Shown here: one piece after another, positions 7,659 through 16,355 of the stretch
Position numbering within the stretch: the stretch's first letter is position 1
Layout: each line of letters begins with the position of its first letter
From: an uncultured Eubacteriales bacterium
Lineage (GTDB): Bacteria; Bacillota; Clostridia; Oscillospirales; Oscillospiraceae
Reading direction: 5' to 3'
Length of the DNA: 64,000 bases
Assembly (NCBI GenBank): GCA_900540635.1
Contig: UQGU01000002.1
Location: 62,001-126,000 of the forward strand
Notes under the pieces: generated by a model
Told to the model about the DNA's origin: nothing
Seen by the model: only the letters and a program-made list of their open reading frames with translations
The model's database searches: none
Position numbers and translations under genes: made by a program

Positions 7659-9038
7659 ATGCGTCTGCGAAATAGATTCCTGCTTTGGTACAGAAAGCGG
7701 CAGGGAAGACCTATGAGCCCTATGAAAATCATAGCCTCTGCCTTTGCAATTATTATCCTTTTGGGAACAGTGCTGCTGACGCTGCCCGTTGCTTCCCGCA
7801 CGGGAGAGCGCTGCCCGTTCCTTCCGGCCCTCTTTACGGCAACTTCGGCCACCTGTGTGACGGGACTCACCCCCTTTGATACCTACACCCAGTGGAGCGG
7901 CTTCGGCCAGGGGGTCCTGCTGTGCCTGATTGAGCTCGGTGGATTGGGCTTTATGTCCGTTGCAACGTTGTTTGTGTTCATGCTGCGGCGGCGCGTGGGC
8001 CTCAAGCAGCGCATGGTTATGGCTCAGGCTCTGAGCCTGAACGATATGGAGGGCGTTGTGCGCTTGCAGCGCACGGTGCTTGTCGGCAGCTTCAGCGTGG
8101 AGGGCATCGGTGCGGCAATTCTGACGGTGTATTTCTGGCCTCGCTTTGGATTTTCCCGGGCACTGTGGCTGGGGGTATTTCACTCCGTCTCAGCCTTTTG
8201 CAATGCCGGTTTCGATGTCTTTGGCTTTTTGGAGCCGGGAGCGAGTCTGATCACCTTCCAGAATGACCCGGTGGTGCTGCTGACCCTTGGGGCACTGGTT
8301 ATTGTGGGCGGCTTAGGCTTTCTTGTATGGGAGGAGCTGGCAGAACGGAAGCCCTTCCGGCGCATGACGGTTTATACCCGACTGGTGCTGTGTGCTACGG
8401 CAGCGCTGCTGCTGTCCGGCTGGGCGGTGACCTGCCTGGTGGAGTGGAACAACCCGGCGACACTGGGAAGCATGGGTCTGGGCGGGAAGCTCTTAAACGG
8501 CTTTTTCCAATCCGTGACCTTGCGTACGGCAGGATTTGCGGCCATCGACCAGGGAGCCCTGACCGATGGCGGCAAGGCGGCCTCCGTGCTCTTTATGCTG
8601 GTGGGCGGCTCCTCCGGCTCCACGGCAGGCGGCCTGAAAACCGTTACCTTTGTTGTGCTGCTGCTGTTCCTGTGGGCAAGACTCCGGGGGAAAAGCACCG
8701 TCTGCGCCTTCCGGCGTACCATTCCGGACAAGCAGGTCCTGGATGCCATGACCATTGCAACCGCGATGGTGCTGCTGGCGTTTTTTGGGGCCGTTTTCAT
8801 CTGTGCGACATCCCCTGTAAGCTTTGTCAATGCGTTGTTCGAAGCCGTTTCGGCCCTGGCTACGGTTGGCCTTACGGCGGGAACCACGGGGAGCCTGAGC
8901 GTCCCTGCCCAGTGCTTGATTATATTGTATATGTATTTTGGACGTGTGGGCGTGCTGACCATCAGCCTGGGCTTCCTGTCGGGAGAGCAGGCCATGGAGC
9001 GGTTCCGCTATGCCCAGACGAACCTTTTGATCGGATAA
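7659..9038 (+). CDS. ktrB: Potassium uptake channel subunit KtrB/TrkH
   Basis: A 459-residue membrane protein of the TrkH/KtrB superfamily, the pore of a Na+- or H+-linked K+ uptake system in the cytoplasmic membrane. The four pore-loop motifs of the family are visible in order: SATCVTGLTPFDT, SAFCNAGFDVFG, TLRTAGFAAID and ALATVGLTAGTTG. At least eight to ten hydrophobic helices surround them. The start is ATG 7659, eight bases after AAAAGGAGA; an upstream in-frame ATG 7626 has no binding site. Its length is that of KtrB rather than the slightly longer TrkH. The gating subunit gene follows after 11 bases. Confidence 0.92.
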   Translation: MRLRNRFLLWYRKRQGRPMSPMKIIASAFAIIILLGTVLLTLPVASRTGERCPFLPALFTATSATCVTGLTPFDTYTQWSGFGQGVLLCLIELGGLGFMSVATLFVFMLRRRVGLKQRMVMAQALSLNDMEGVVRLQRTVLVGSFSVEGIGAAILTVYFWPRFGFSRALWLGVFHSVSAFCNAGFDVFGFLEPGASLITFQNDPVVLLTLGALVIVGGLGFLVWEELAERKPFRRMTVYTRLVLCATAALLLSGWAVTCLVEWNNPATLGSMGLGGKLLNGFFQSVTLRTAGFAAIDQGALTDGGKAASVLFMLVGGSSGSTAGGLKTVTFVVLLLFLWARLRGKSTVCAFRRTIPDKQVLDAMTIATAMVLLAFFGAVFICATSPVSFVNALFEAVSALATVGLTAGTTGSLSVPAQCLIILYMYFGRVGVLTISLGFLSGEQAMERFRYAQTNLLIG

Positions 9039-9049
9039 GGAGAAAGCTT

Positions 9050-9697
9050 ATGAAATCCTATGCAGTCATTGGTCTTGGCCGCTTCGGCTCGGCGCTGTCC
9101 CGGCAGCTGTGTAAGCTGGGGGCAGAGGTTCTTGCCCTGGATGTCCGGGCGGACTTTGTGCAGCAAATCTCTGGGGATGTGACCCATGCGGTCGTGGGCG
9201 ATGCTCAGGATAAGGAAGTGCTGAAGGCCCTGGGCGTCCGGAATCTGGACTGTGCCGTCATCGCCATCGGTGACAATCTGGCGGCCTCAGTACTCATCGC
9301 CATGAACCTGAAGGAGCTTGGCGTTCCCTATGTTGTATGCAAGGCCCATGACGAGACCCACCGGAAGGTGCTGGAGAAGCTGGGGGTGGACCGTGTTCTC
9401 ATCCCGGAGCAGGAGTCTGCCCAGCGTCTGGCAAGATCGCTCAACAGCCACAATGTGCTGGATTACATCGAGCTTTCCGAGGACTTTGGCATTCTGGATG
9501 TACCCGCTCCCAAAAGCTGGATTGGTAAGACGCTGCGGGAGCTGAATGTCCGGGCCAAGCTTGGCGTGAATATCATCGCGGTGGAAAACGGCGGCAAGAC
9601 CAATGTTTCCCCTGTAGCGGACTATGTGATCTGCCAGGGGGATACCATGGTAGTGCTGGGCGATAACATCGCCCTGGAAAAGGTGCAGAAGCTGTGA
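9050..9697 (+). CDS. ktrA: Potassium uptake regulatory subunit KtrA/TrkA
   Basis: A 215-residue cytosolic RCK protein that forms a ring under the KtrB pore and gates it by nucleotide binding. The N-terminal RCK_N Rossmann motif is YAVIGLGRFGSALSRQL. The acidic residue of the ADP/NAD pocket follows in EVLALDVRADF. The C-terminal half (about residue 140 on) is RCK_C, with GKTLRELNVRAKLGVNIIAVE. In many Firmicutes this domain binds c-di-AMP, which cannot be judged here. It is translated from ATG 9050 behind AAGGAGAAAG. Its TGA overlaps the GTG of the methyltransferase gene by four bases, so the operon continues. Confidence 0.93.
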   Translation: MKSYAVIGLGRFGSALSRQLCKLGAEVLALDVRADFVQQISGDVTHAVVGDAQDKEVLKALGVRNLDCAVIAIGDNLAASVLIAMNLKELGVPYVVCKAHDETHRKVLEKLGVDRVLIPEQESAQRLARSLNSHNVLDYIELSEDFGILDVPAPKSWIGKTLRELNVRAKLGVNIIAVENGGKTNVSPVADYVICQGDTMVVLGDNIALEKVQKL

Positions 9698-10446
9698 CGG
9701 AAGAACGAATTACATCCCGGAAAAATCCCACGGTGCAGCAGGTGAGAAAGCTGCTGACCTCCCGGAAGGCCCGGGAGGCGGCAGGGCTTTTCGTCTCCGA
9801 TGGGACCAAGCTGCTGAAAGAGGCCGCTGTGCACTGCCCAGGTTTGGATACGGCCTTCCTCTGCGATGGTGTGGAGGTAGAGCTGCCGGAGAACGTTCGG
9901 GTTGTCCGGGTGAGCAAAGAGGTCATGGAGGCAATTTCCCCCATGGAGACCCCCCAGGGGGCGGTGTTTCTGTGCCGTCTGCCGGAAAAGAAGTCCTTTG
10001 TCCCGGAAAAGGGAATGCTGCTGCTGGACGGGATCCAGGACCCCGGAAACGTGGGCACCATCCTGCGCACGGCGGATGCTTGGAATGTGCCGGTGGCTCT
10101 GCTGGAGGGCTGCGCGGACCCGTTCAGCCATAAGGTAGTCCGGGCCAGTATGGGTGCCGTTTTCCGCCGGGATATTACCGTGACCACCTGGGCGGAAGCA
10201 CGGGATGCCTGCCGTCAGGCGGGAATCAGCCTGGCGGTGACAGCGCTGCGGGAGACGGCCCGGGATATCCGACAGGCAGATGTGGGCGCCATGGCCGTGG
10301 TCATCGGCAGCGAGGGGCAGGGGGTCCGTCAGGAGATCCTGGAGGAGGCCGGGGATGCACTGATCATTCCCATGAATCCTCACTGTGAATCCCTGAATGC
10401 TGCTGTGGCCGCTGCGGCCGTCATGTGGCAGATGCAGAAATTATAA
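9694..10446 (+). CDS. TrmH/SpoU family RNA 2'-O-methyltransferase
   Basis: A 250-residue SPOUT methyltransferase. The N-terminal RNA-binding domain (residues about 1-95) contains ITSRKNPTVQQVRKL. The knotted catalytic domain has the three family motifs: GIQDPGNVGTILRTADAW, VVIGSEGQGV and PMNPHCESLNAAVAAA. These enzymes methylate ribose 2'-OH in 23S rRNA or tRNA using S-adenosylmethionine; the site (RlmB-like G2251 or another) cannot be fixed from sequence alone. The start is GTG 9694, overlapping the ktrA stop as GTGA, so translation is probably coupled. The next gene, dprA, begins 16 bases downstream. Confidence 0.9.
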   Translation: MTEERITSRKNPTVQQVRKLLTSRKAREAAGLFVSDGTKLLKEAAVHCPGLDTAFLCDGVEVELPENVRVVRVSKEVMEAISPMETPQGAVFLCRLPEKKSFVPEKGMLLLDGIQDPGNVGTILRTADAWNVPVALLEGCADPFSHKVVRASMGAVFRRDITVTTWAEARDACRQAGISLAVTALRETARDIRQADVGAMAVVIGSEGQGVRQEILEEAGDALIIPMNPHCESLNAAVAAAAVMWQMQKL

Positions 10447-10462
10447 TGAAGAGGGTGACAAA

Positions 10463-11653
10463 ATGCTGCTCTATTGGCTCTGGCTTGCGGGCTGTAAGGA
10501 TATCGGGGATGGTACAAAGACAGCCTTGGTGCGGCATTTTGAGGACCCGGAACATATTTTTCGCGCGAATAAGCAGACGCTGCGCGCAGCTGATATTGAA
10601 GGCCTGACGGAAAAGCAGGCGGATGTTCTGCTGCGGCACGATCTCCGGGATGCAGAGCGGGTGCTGACGGACTGTATGCGCCTGGGCATCCGGGTGCTGA
10701 CCTTCGGGGATGCCCAATACCCCAAGCGGCTGAAGGAACTCTACGATGCCCCGGTGGTCCTTTTCTATAAGGGGACGCTGCCGGATTTTGACGATTTGAC
10801 CACGGTGGCCCTGGTGGGCACCCGGCATGCTTCCGATTACGGGCGGCAGGCCGCGGCCCGGCTGGGCGGGGAAATCGCCGCCGCGGGAGGCTTGGTGGTC
10901 TCCGGCTTGGCAGAGGGAATCGATGCGGCAGCCATGGGGGCCGCATTGGCCCAAGGGGTGCCTGCTGTGGGCGTTCTGGGCTGCGGTGCGGATATTGTTT
11001 ACCCACCGAAGAACAGCGGCCTTTTCCGGAGAACGGAAGAGCTGGGCTGTATTTTATCCGAATTCGCCCCGGGGTCCCCGCCGCTTGGCTGGCATTTTCC
11101 CAAGCGGAATCGGATCATCAGCGGCCTGAGCTGCGGGGTTGTGGTCGTGGAGGCGCCGGAGAAAAGCGGTGCGCTTCTGACGGCAAAGTACGCCCTGGAG
11201 CAGGGCAGGGATGTGTTCGTGGTCCCCGGAAATGTGGATAACGAGGGTTTCCGGGGCAGCAATCGGCTGCTGCGGGCTGGGGCCATTGCTGTGGCAACCG
11301 GTCAGGAGATCATGGAGGAATATGAGGGAATTTATCCGGACAAGCTTTCGCAGATCCGGGAAAATTCCACCGTAGCGACACCCGAGAAAACGGTCATTCC
11401 CAAAAAATTAAAGAAAAAAACCATTGACAACGGGGATTCTCCGCCGTATAGTGAACAAAATGAACCCCTTGCGGGCCTATCCGAGGAGGAGCGGACGGTG
11501 ATGAACGCCATCGGCTCCGGTATTCAGAGCGTGGACGATGTGATTGCACGCTCCGGCCTGCCATCCGGAAAGATTTTGGGGTTGCTGACGATGCTGGAGA
11601 TCAAAAAGAAGATTGTCCGGTACCCGGGAAAGCGCGTTTCCTGGCAGCGGTGA
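10463..11653 (+). CDS. dprA: DNA-processing protein DprA
   Basis: A 396-residue DprA/Smf protein, which binds incoming single-stranded DNA and loads RecA during transformation. The order is an N-terminal helix-hairpin-helix region (residues 1-75), a Rossmann core with VALVGTRHASDYGRQ, VVSGLAEGIDAAAM, LGCGADIVYP, FPKRNRIISGLS and DVFVVPGN, then a Lys-rich linker (about 310-340) and a DprA winged helix (SEEERTVMNAIGSGIQSVDD). The start is ATG 10463 behind GAGGGTG. It is followed by topA, an arrangement widespread in Firmicutes. DprA is present in many non-competent Clostridia, so competence is not implied. The linker DNA contains a promoter-like sequence (11424-11452). Confidence 0.95.
   Translation: MLLYWLWLAGCKDIGDGTKTALVRHFEDPEHIFRANKQTLRAADIEGLTEKQADVLLRHDLRDAERVLTDCMRLGIRVLTFGDAQYPKRLKELYDAPVVLFYKGTLPDFDDLTTVALVGTRHASDYGRQAAARLGGEIAAAGGLVVSGLAEGIDAAAMGAALAQGVPAVGVLGCGADIVYPPKNSGLFRRTEELGCILSEFAPGSPPLGWHFPKRNRIISGLSCGVVVVEAPEKSGALLTAKYALEQGRDVFVVPGNVDNEGFRGSNRLLRAGAIAVATGQEIMEEYEGIYPDKLSQIRENSTVATPEKTVIPKKLKKKTIDNGDSPPYSEQNEPLAGLSEEERTVMNAIGSGIQSVDDVIARSGLPSGKILGLLTMLEIKKKIVRYPGKRVSWQR
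11424..11452 (+). promoter_or_regulatory. Candidate internal promoter in dprA, upstream of topA
   Basis: TTGACA (11424-11429), a 17-base spacer and TATAGT (11447-11452) lie in the AT-rich linker-coding part of dprA, about 230 bases before topA. An 11-of-12 match is expected about once by chance in a window this size, so this is only a candidate. Confidence 0.3.
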
Positions 11654-11685
11654 ACCGCAAAAAATGATTGAAAAGGAAGTATTTC

Positions 11686-13992
11686 ATGGGCAAATCCATC
11701 AATCTGGTGATCGTTGAGTCGCCTTCCAAAGCAAAGACCATCGGCAAATACCTGGGGCCCGATTATGTGGTCAAGGCCAGCATGGGCCACCTGCGGGACC
11801 TGCCGAAGAGCAAAATGGGCGTGGATCTGGAGCACGGGTTTACGCCGGAATATATTCCCGTCCGGGGCAAAGAGGCACTCATCAAGGAGTTGAAGGCCGC
11901 CGCCGCCCAGGCCGATACCGTCTATCTGGCAACGGACCCTGACCGGGAGGGAGAGGCCATTTCCTGGCACTTAAAGGAGCTCCTGAAGCTCCCGGAGGAG
12001 AAGACCCACCGGGTCACCTTCCACGAGATCACCCAGAAGGTGGTCAAGGACTCCATCCAGCATCCCCGGGATATCGACTATGATTTGGTGGATGCCCAGC
12101 AGGCCCGCCGGATTCTGGACCGGATCGTGGGCTATGAGCTCTCTCCCTTGCTGTGGAAAAAGGTCCGCAGAGGGCTTTCCGCCGGACGTGTCCAGAGCGT
12201 TGCCACCCGGATGGTGGTGGACCGGGAGGAGGAGATCCGGGCCTTCCAGCCCAAAGAATACTGGAGCCTGGATGTGACGCTGAACCGGCTGCAAAAGCCC
12301 GGCTCCTTTGTGGCCCATTATTATGGCGAGGAAAAGAAACGGGAGCTGCAGAATGAGGCCGAGACCGATGCTGTCATTGCCGATATTGCCGGCAAGCCCT
12401 TCACCGTTACCAACGTGAAGAAGGCGGAGAAGAAGCGGTCCGCCGCACCTCCCTTTACTACCTCTACCTTGCAGCAGGAGGCTTCCCGGAAGCTGAACAT
12501 GACCCCCAAGAAGACCATGATGATCGCCCAGCAGCTCTACGAAGGCGTAGACGTGGAGGGTGAGGGGACCTTGGGCCTGATCACCTATATGCGTACCGAT
12601 TCCCTGCGGCTTAGCGATGAGGCGATGACTGCCGCTGCGGACTTTATTTCCAACCGCTACGGCAAGCAGTATTACTATGGCAAGTTCCATGTGTATAAGA
12701 CCAAGGCGGAAGCCCAGGATGCCCACGAGGCCATCCGGCCAACCCATGTAGAGCTGGACCCTGAGCGGGTACGGGGCAGCCTGACACCGGACCAGTACCG
12801 GCTGTATAAGCTTGTCTGGAGCCGGTTCCTGGCCAGCCAGATGGCAAACGCCCTGTATGACACCGTGTCCATCGATACGGTCTGCGCCGGGCATACCTTC
12901 CGTTCCACCCACCAGAGCCTGCGCTTCCCCGGCTTTATTGCCGTCTATGAGGAGGGCAGGGACGACGACGGCGAGGCCCTGGGCTCTCCGCTGCCCGATC
13001 TGAGCGAGGGGGAGCAGGCCCAGGCTGCAAGCCTGGACAAGCAGCAGCACTTTACCCAGCCTCCTGCCCGGTTTACCGAGGCAACCCTGGTCAAGGCCAT
13101 GGAGGAGCAGGGTGTTGGCCGCCCCTCTACCTATGCTGCCACCATTTCCACCATTGAGGACCGGGACTACGTGGTCAAGCAGGACAAGCGCCTGGTGCCC
13201 ACAGCTCTGGGCGAGGTGGTCACGGGCCTCATGAAGGAGCGTTTCCAGGACATTGTGGACGTGGGTTTCACGGCGAATATGGAGAACCGCCTGGATGCCG
13301 TGGAGGCCGGAAAGCAGAACTGGAAAGACCTGCTGGCGGACTTCTACCAGGATTTTGAAAAGGAAATGAAGGATGCGGAGGTTGCTCTGGAGGGTGTGCG
13401 GCTGAAAGTCCCCGAGGAGGAAACGGACGAGGTTTGTGAGCTCTGCGGCCGAAAGATGGTCATCAAAATGGGCCGCTTCGGCAAGTTCCTGGCCTGCCCG
13501 GGCTTCCCGGAGTGCAAGAACGCCAAGCCCTTGGTGGAGCGTATGCCCGGCCGCTGCCCCAAGTGCGGCAGCGGAATGCTCAAGCGCAAGTCCAAGAAGG
13601 GTTATGCCTTCTATGCCTGTGAGCGTGGCCAGGAATGCGGCTTTATGACCTGGGATGTGCCCACTGCCGAGGATTGCCCGGAGTGCGGTCAGACCCTGTT
13701 CAAAAAGTCCGGAAAGGGCCGCATGAAGCCCTTCTGCATCAATGAACAGTGCTCCCGGTTCCTGCCGGAGGACCAGAGAGGCTACTATAAGAAAAAGACC
13801 GCTGAAACCGCCGAAAATGCGGAGCCAACGGCGGAAGCAGCGGAGGAAAAAACCGAGTCCAAGAAGGCACCGGCAAAAAAGACAACTGCCAGGAAAACGG
13901 CAGCGAAGACCACTGCGGCTAAGAAGACTGCCACCGCGAAAAAGACCGCTGCAAAGAAACCCGCTGCAAAGACCAAAAAGGAGAACGGCTGA
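11686..13992 (+). CDS. topA: DNA topoisomerase I
   Basis: A 768-residue type IA topoisomerase that relaxes negative supercoils. The TOPRIM domain starts at VIVESPSKAKTIGKYL, with its acidic motif in YLATDPDREGEAISWHL. The active-site tyrosine is in GLITYMRTDSLRLS. Three zinc ribbons follow (CELCG...CPGFPEC; CPKCG...CERGQEC; CPECG...CINEQC), at about residues 580-705. The last 60 residues are a Lys/Ala/Thr-rich tail of repeated KK-T-A units, like the basic tails of some high-GC organisms. The start is ATG 11686 behind AAGGAAG. The TGA overlaps the ATG of trmFO by one base. Confidence 0.96.
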   Translation: MGKSINLVIVESPSKAKTIGKYLGPDYVVKASMGHLRDLPKSKMGVDLEHGFTPEYIPVRGKEALIKELKAAAAQADTVYLATDPDREGEAISWHLKELLKLPEEKTHRVTFHEITQKVVKDSIQHPRDIDYDLVDAQQARRILDRIVGYELSPLLWKKVRRGLSAGRVQSVATRMVVDREEEIRAFQPKEYWSLDVTLNRLQKPGSFVAHYYGEEKKRELQNEAETDAVIADIAGKPFTVTNVKKAEKKRSAAPPFTTSTLQQEASRKLNMTPKKTMMIAQQLYEGVDVEGEGTLGLITYMRTDSLRLSDEAMTAAADFISNRYGKQYYYGKFHVYKTKAEAQDAHEAIRPTHVELDPERVRGSLTPDQYRLYKLVWSRFLASQMANALYDTVSIDTVCAGHTFRSTHQSLRFPGFIAVYEEGRDDDGEALGSPLPDLSEGEQAQAASLDKQQHFTQPPARFTEATLVKAMEEQGVGRPSTYAATISTIEDRDYVVKQDKRLVPTALGEVVTGLMKERFQDIVDVGFTANMENRLDAVEAGKQNWKDLLADFYQDFEKEMKDAEVALEGVRLKVPEEETDEVCELCGRKMVIKMGRFGKFLACPGFPECKNAKPLVERMPGRCPKCGSGMLKRKSKKGYAFYACERGQECGFMTWDVPTAEDCPECGQTLFKKSGKGRMKPFCINEQCSRFLPEDQRGYYKKKTAETAENAEPTAEAAEEKTESKKAPAKKTTARKTAAKTTAAKKTATAKKTAAKKPAAKTKKENG

Positions 13993-15293
13993 TGGAAGTG
14001 AAAGTGATCGGTGCGGGCCTTGCCGGCTGTGAGGCTGCCTGGCAGCTGGCCAAGCGGGGCATCGGCGTGCGGCTGTACGAGATGAAGCCCCAGAAGATGA
14101 GCCCAGCCCACCATAGCCAGGACTTTGCAGAGCTGGTCTGCTCCAATTCCCTGCGGGGAGATCGGCTGGAAAATGCCGTGGGGCTGCTGAAAGAAGAGCT
14201 GCGGCGGTGCGACAGTCTGATCATGCAGTGTGCCGAGGCCACCCGGGTGGAGGCAGGCGGCTGCCTGGCCGTAGACCGGAAGGGCTTTTCCCAGCTGGTA
14301 ACGGAAAAGATTCGGAGCAATCCTTTGATTACGGTGGTGTCCGAAGAGGTGACCCAGGTGCCGGAAGGTCCGGTCATCATTGCAACGGGGCCGCTGACAT
14401 CGGATGCCCTGTCCAAGGCCATCGGCGAATACTTTGGCACGGATTATCTGCACTTCTTCGATGCTGCAGCCCCGCTGGTAACGGCGGAATCCGTGGATAT
14501 GGACCTTGCCTGGTGGCAGTCCCGGTATGACCGGGGAACACCGGACTACGTGAACTGCGCCATGGATAAGCAGCAGTACGAGGCCTTTGTGAAAGAGCTG
14601 ATTTCCGCCGAGGAGGCGGAGGTCCATGGCTTCGAGGACAAGCGGGTTTTCGAGGGCTGTATGCCCGTGGAGGTCATGGCCCGCAGAGGCCTGGATACCC
14701 TGCGCTACGGCCCCATGAAGCCCGTGGGCCTGACGGACCCGAAAACCGGGGCGGAGCCCTATGCGGTGCTGCAGCTGCGGCAGGACAACGCGGCCAAGAG
14801 CGTCTACAATCTGGTGGGCTTCCAGACCCACCTGAAGTTTGGGGAGCAGAAGCGGGTATTCTCCATGATCCCGGCGCTGCGCAATGCGGAATTCGTCCGC
14901 TACGGCGTCATGCACCAGAATACCTTCCTGCAAAGCCCCAGGCTGCTGGACCAATTCTATGCAGACAGGCGCAACCCGCTGGTTGCCTTTGCCGGGCAGA
15001 TGACCGGCGTGGAGGGGTATGTGGAGTCCACCGCCTCCGGCTTTTTGGCTGCCGTTTCCATGGCCGCCAAGGTCCAGGGAAAAGAGCCTGTGGCTTTCCC
15101 CAAGACCACGGCCATTGGGGCCCTGGGACTGTACATCAGCGACGGCTCTATTGAAAACTTCCAGCCTATGAACATCAATTTCAGCATTATTTCGCCACTG
15201 GAATACCGGGTGCGGAAAAAGGCGGAAAAGAATCTGGCGATTTCTCAGCGAGCTCTGGAACAGATCGATGCGTTGATCGGCCAGGGGTTCTGA
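13992..15293 (+). CDS. trmFO: Folate-dependent tRNA (uracil-54-C5)-methyltransferase
   Basis: A 433-residue TrmFO, the FAD and methylenetetrahydrofolate-dependent enzyme that makes ribothymidine at U54 of tRNA in most Firmicutes. The N-terminus VIGAGLAGCEAAWQLAKRGI is the FAD-binding motif, followed by the family-specific stretch EMKPQKMSPAHHSQDFAELV and CSNSLRG. Later landmarks are RQDNAAKSVYNLVGFQTH and GQMTGVEGYVES. It starts with ATG 13992, sharing one base with the topA stop, the usual topA-trmFO pairing. plsX begins 24 bases after its stop, behind its own ribosome binding site. Confidence 0.96.
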   Translation: MEVKVIGAGLAGCEAAWQLAKRGIGVRLYEMKPQKMSPAHHSQDFAELVCSNSLRGDRLENAVGLLKEELRRCDSLIMQCAEATRVEAGGCLAVDRKGFSQLVTEKIRSNPLITVVSEEVTQVPEGPVIIATGPLTSDALSKAIGEYFGTDYLHFFDAAAPLVTAESVDMDLAWWQSRYDRGTPDYVNCAMDKQQYEAFVKELISAEEAEVHGFEDKRVFEGCMPVEVMARRGLDTLRYGPMKPVGLTDPKTGAEPYAVLQLRQDNAAKSVYNLVGFQTHLKFGEQKRVFSMIPALRNAEFVRYGVMHQNTFLQSPRLLDQFYADRRNPLVAFAGQMTGVEGYVESTASGFLAAVSMAAKVQGKEPVAFPKTTAIGALGLYISDGSIENFQPMNINFSIISPLEYRVRKKAEKNLAISQRALEQIDALIGQGF

Positions 15294-15317
15294 GGAGCGG
15301 AAAGAGAGGGATACACA

Positions 15318-16355
15318 ATGAAGATCATTCTGGACGCCATGGGCGGCGACCTGGCCCCCGAGGCACCGGTCCTCGGTGCCATTGATGCCGCCAAGGATTT
15401 TGGTGCGGAGATCACTCTGGTGGGCCGCAGTGAAGAGATCCTGGAGGTCATGCGAAAGAACGGCTACAACGATCTGCCCAAGGGTGTGGAGATTGCCGGG
15501 GCGGATGATGTGGTGGATATGCACGACGATCCCGGCACGGTGATCCACAAGCGGAAGAATTCCTCCATGGTCATCGGCCTGCGGCTGCTGGCGGATGGGC
15601 AGGGCGATGCCTTCGTGTCTGCCGGCTCTACCGGCGCGCTGCTCACCGGCGCGACTCTGATCGTCAAGCGGGTGAAGGGCATCCGTCGGGCCGCCATGGG
15701 TCCTGCCATGCCCAATAAAAAGGGCGGCAACACGGTGATCTGCGACTGCGGTGCCAACGCCGAGTGTACGCCGGAATTCCTGCTGCAATTTGGCCTGGTG
15801 GGCTCTGCCTATGCCAAGAAGAAGTATGGCATTGAAAATCCCAGGGTGGGTCTGCTGAACATCGGCACCGAGGATTCCAAGGGGACCCAGCTCCAGCGGG
15901 ATGCCTATGCACTGCTCACCGATGCATCCCAGAAGGGCCTGCTGAACTTTGTGGGGAATGTGGAGGGCCGGGGCGTTCCACTGGGAGATGTGGATGTTGT
16001 GGTTTGCGACGGCTTCTCCGGCAACGTGCTGCTGAAGTCCATTGAGGGCACCGCCATGTTTGTGGGCAGCCTGATGAAGCGGATGTTCAAGAAGAATGTC
16101 TTCTCCAAGCTGGGCTATCTGCTGTGCAGTTCCGGCGTGAAGCAGATGATGAAGCTGCTGGATTATCATGAGATCGGCGGCACCCAACTGCTGGGCATTA
16201 AGAAGCCCGTTATCAAGGCCCATGGCGCATCTGACCGTCTGGCCTTCCGCAATGCGGTCAAGCAGGCAATGGACGCAGCCGAAAATGACATTACGCAGGA
16301 TCTGGAGCAGGCATTGGCCCTGCTGGCACAATCGAAGGAGCAAACCAATGATTAA
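15318..16355 (+). CDS. plsX: Phosphate acyltransferase PlsX
   Basis: A 345-residue PlsX, which turns acyl-ACP and phosphate into acyl-phosphate, the first committed substrate for lysophosphatidic acid in Gram-positive bacteria. The start MKIILDAMGGDLAPEAPVLG is diagnostic, and SAGSTGALLTGATLIVKR and DGFSGNVLLKS follow. The ribosome binding site region is GGAGCGGAAAGAGAGGG. In many Firmicutes plsX is followed by fabD/fabG or acpP; here rnc comes directly and overlaps it by eight bases, so no acyl-carrier gene lies between them. Confidence 0.96.
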   Translation: MKIILDAMGGDLAPEAPVLGAIDAAKDFGAEITLVGRSEEILEVMRKNGYNDLPKGVEIAGADDVVDMHDDPGTVIHKRKNSSMVIGLRLLADGQGDAFVSAGSTGALLTGATLIVKRVKGIRRAAMGPAMPNKKGGNTVICDCGANAECTPEFLLQFGLVGSAYAKKKYGIENPRVGLLNIGTEDSKGTQLQRDAYALLTDASQKGLLNFVGNVEGRGVPLGDVDVVVCDGFSGNVLLKSIEGTAMFVGSLMKRMFKKNVFSKLGYLLCSSGVKQMMKLLDYHEIGGTQLLGIKKPVIKAHGASDRLAFRNAVKQAMDAAENDITQDLEQALALLAQSKEQTND

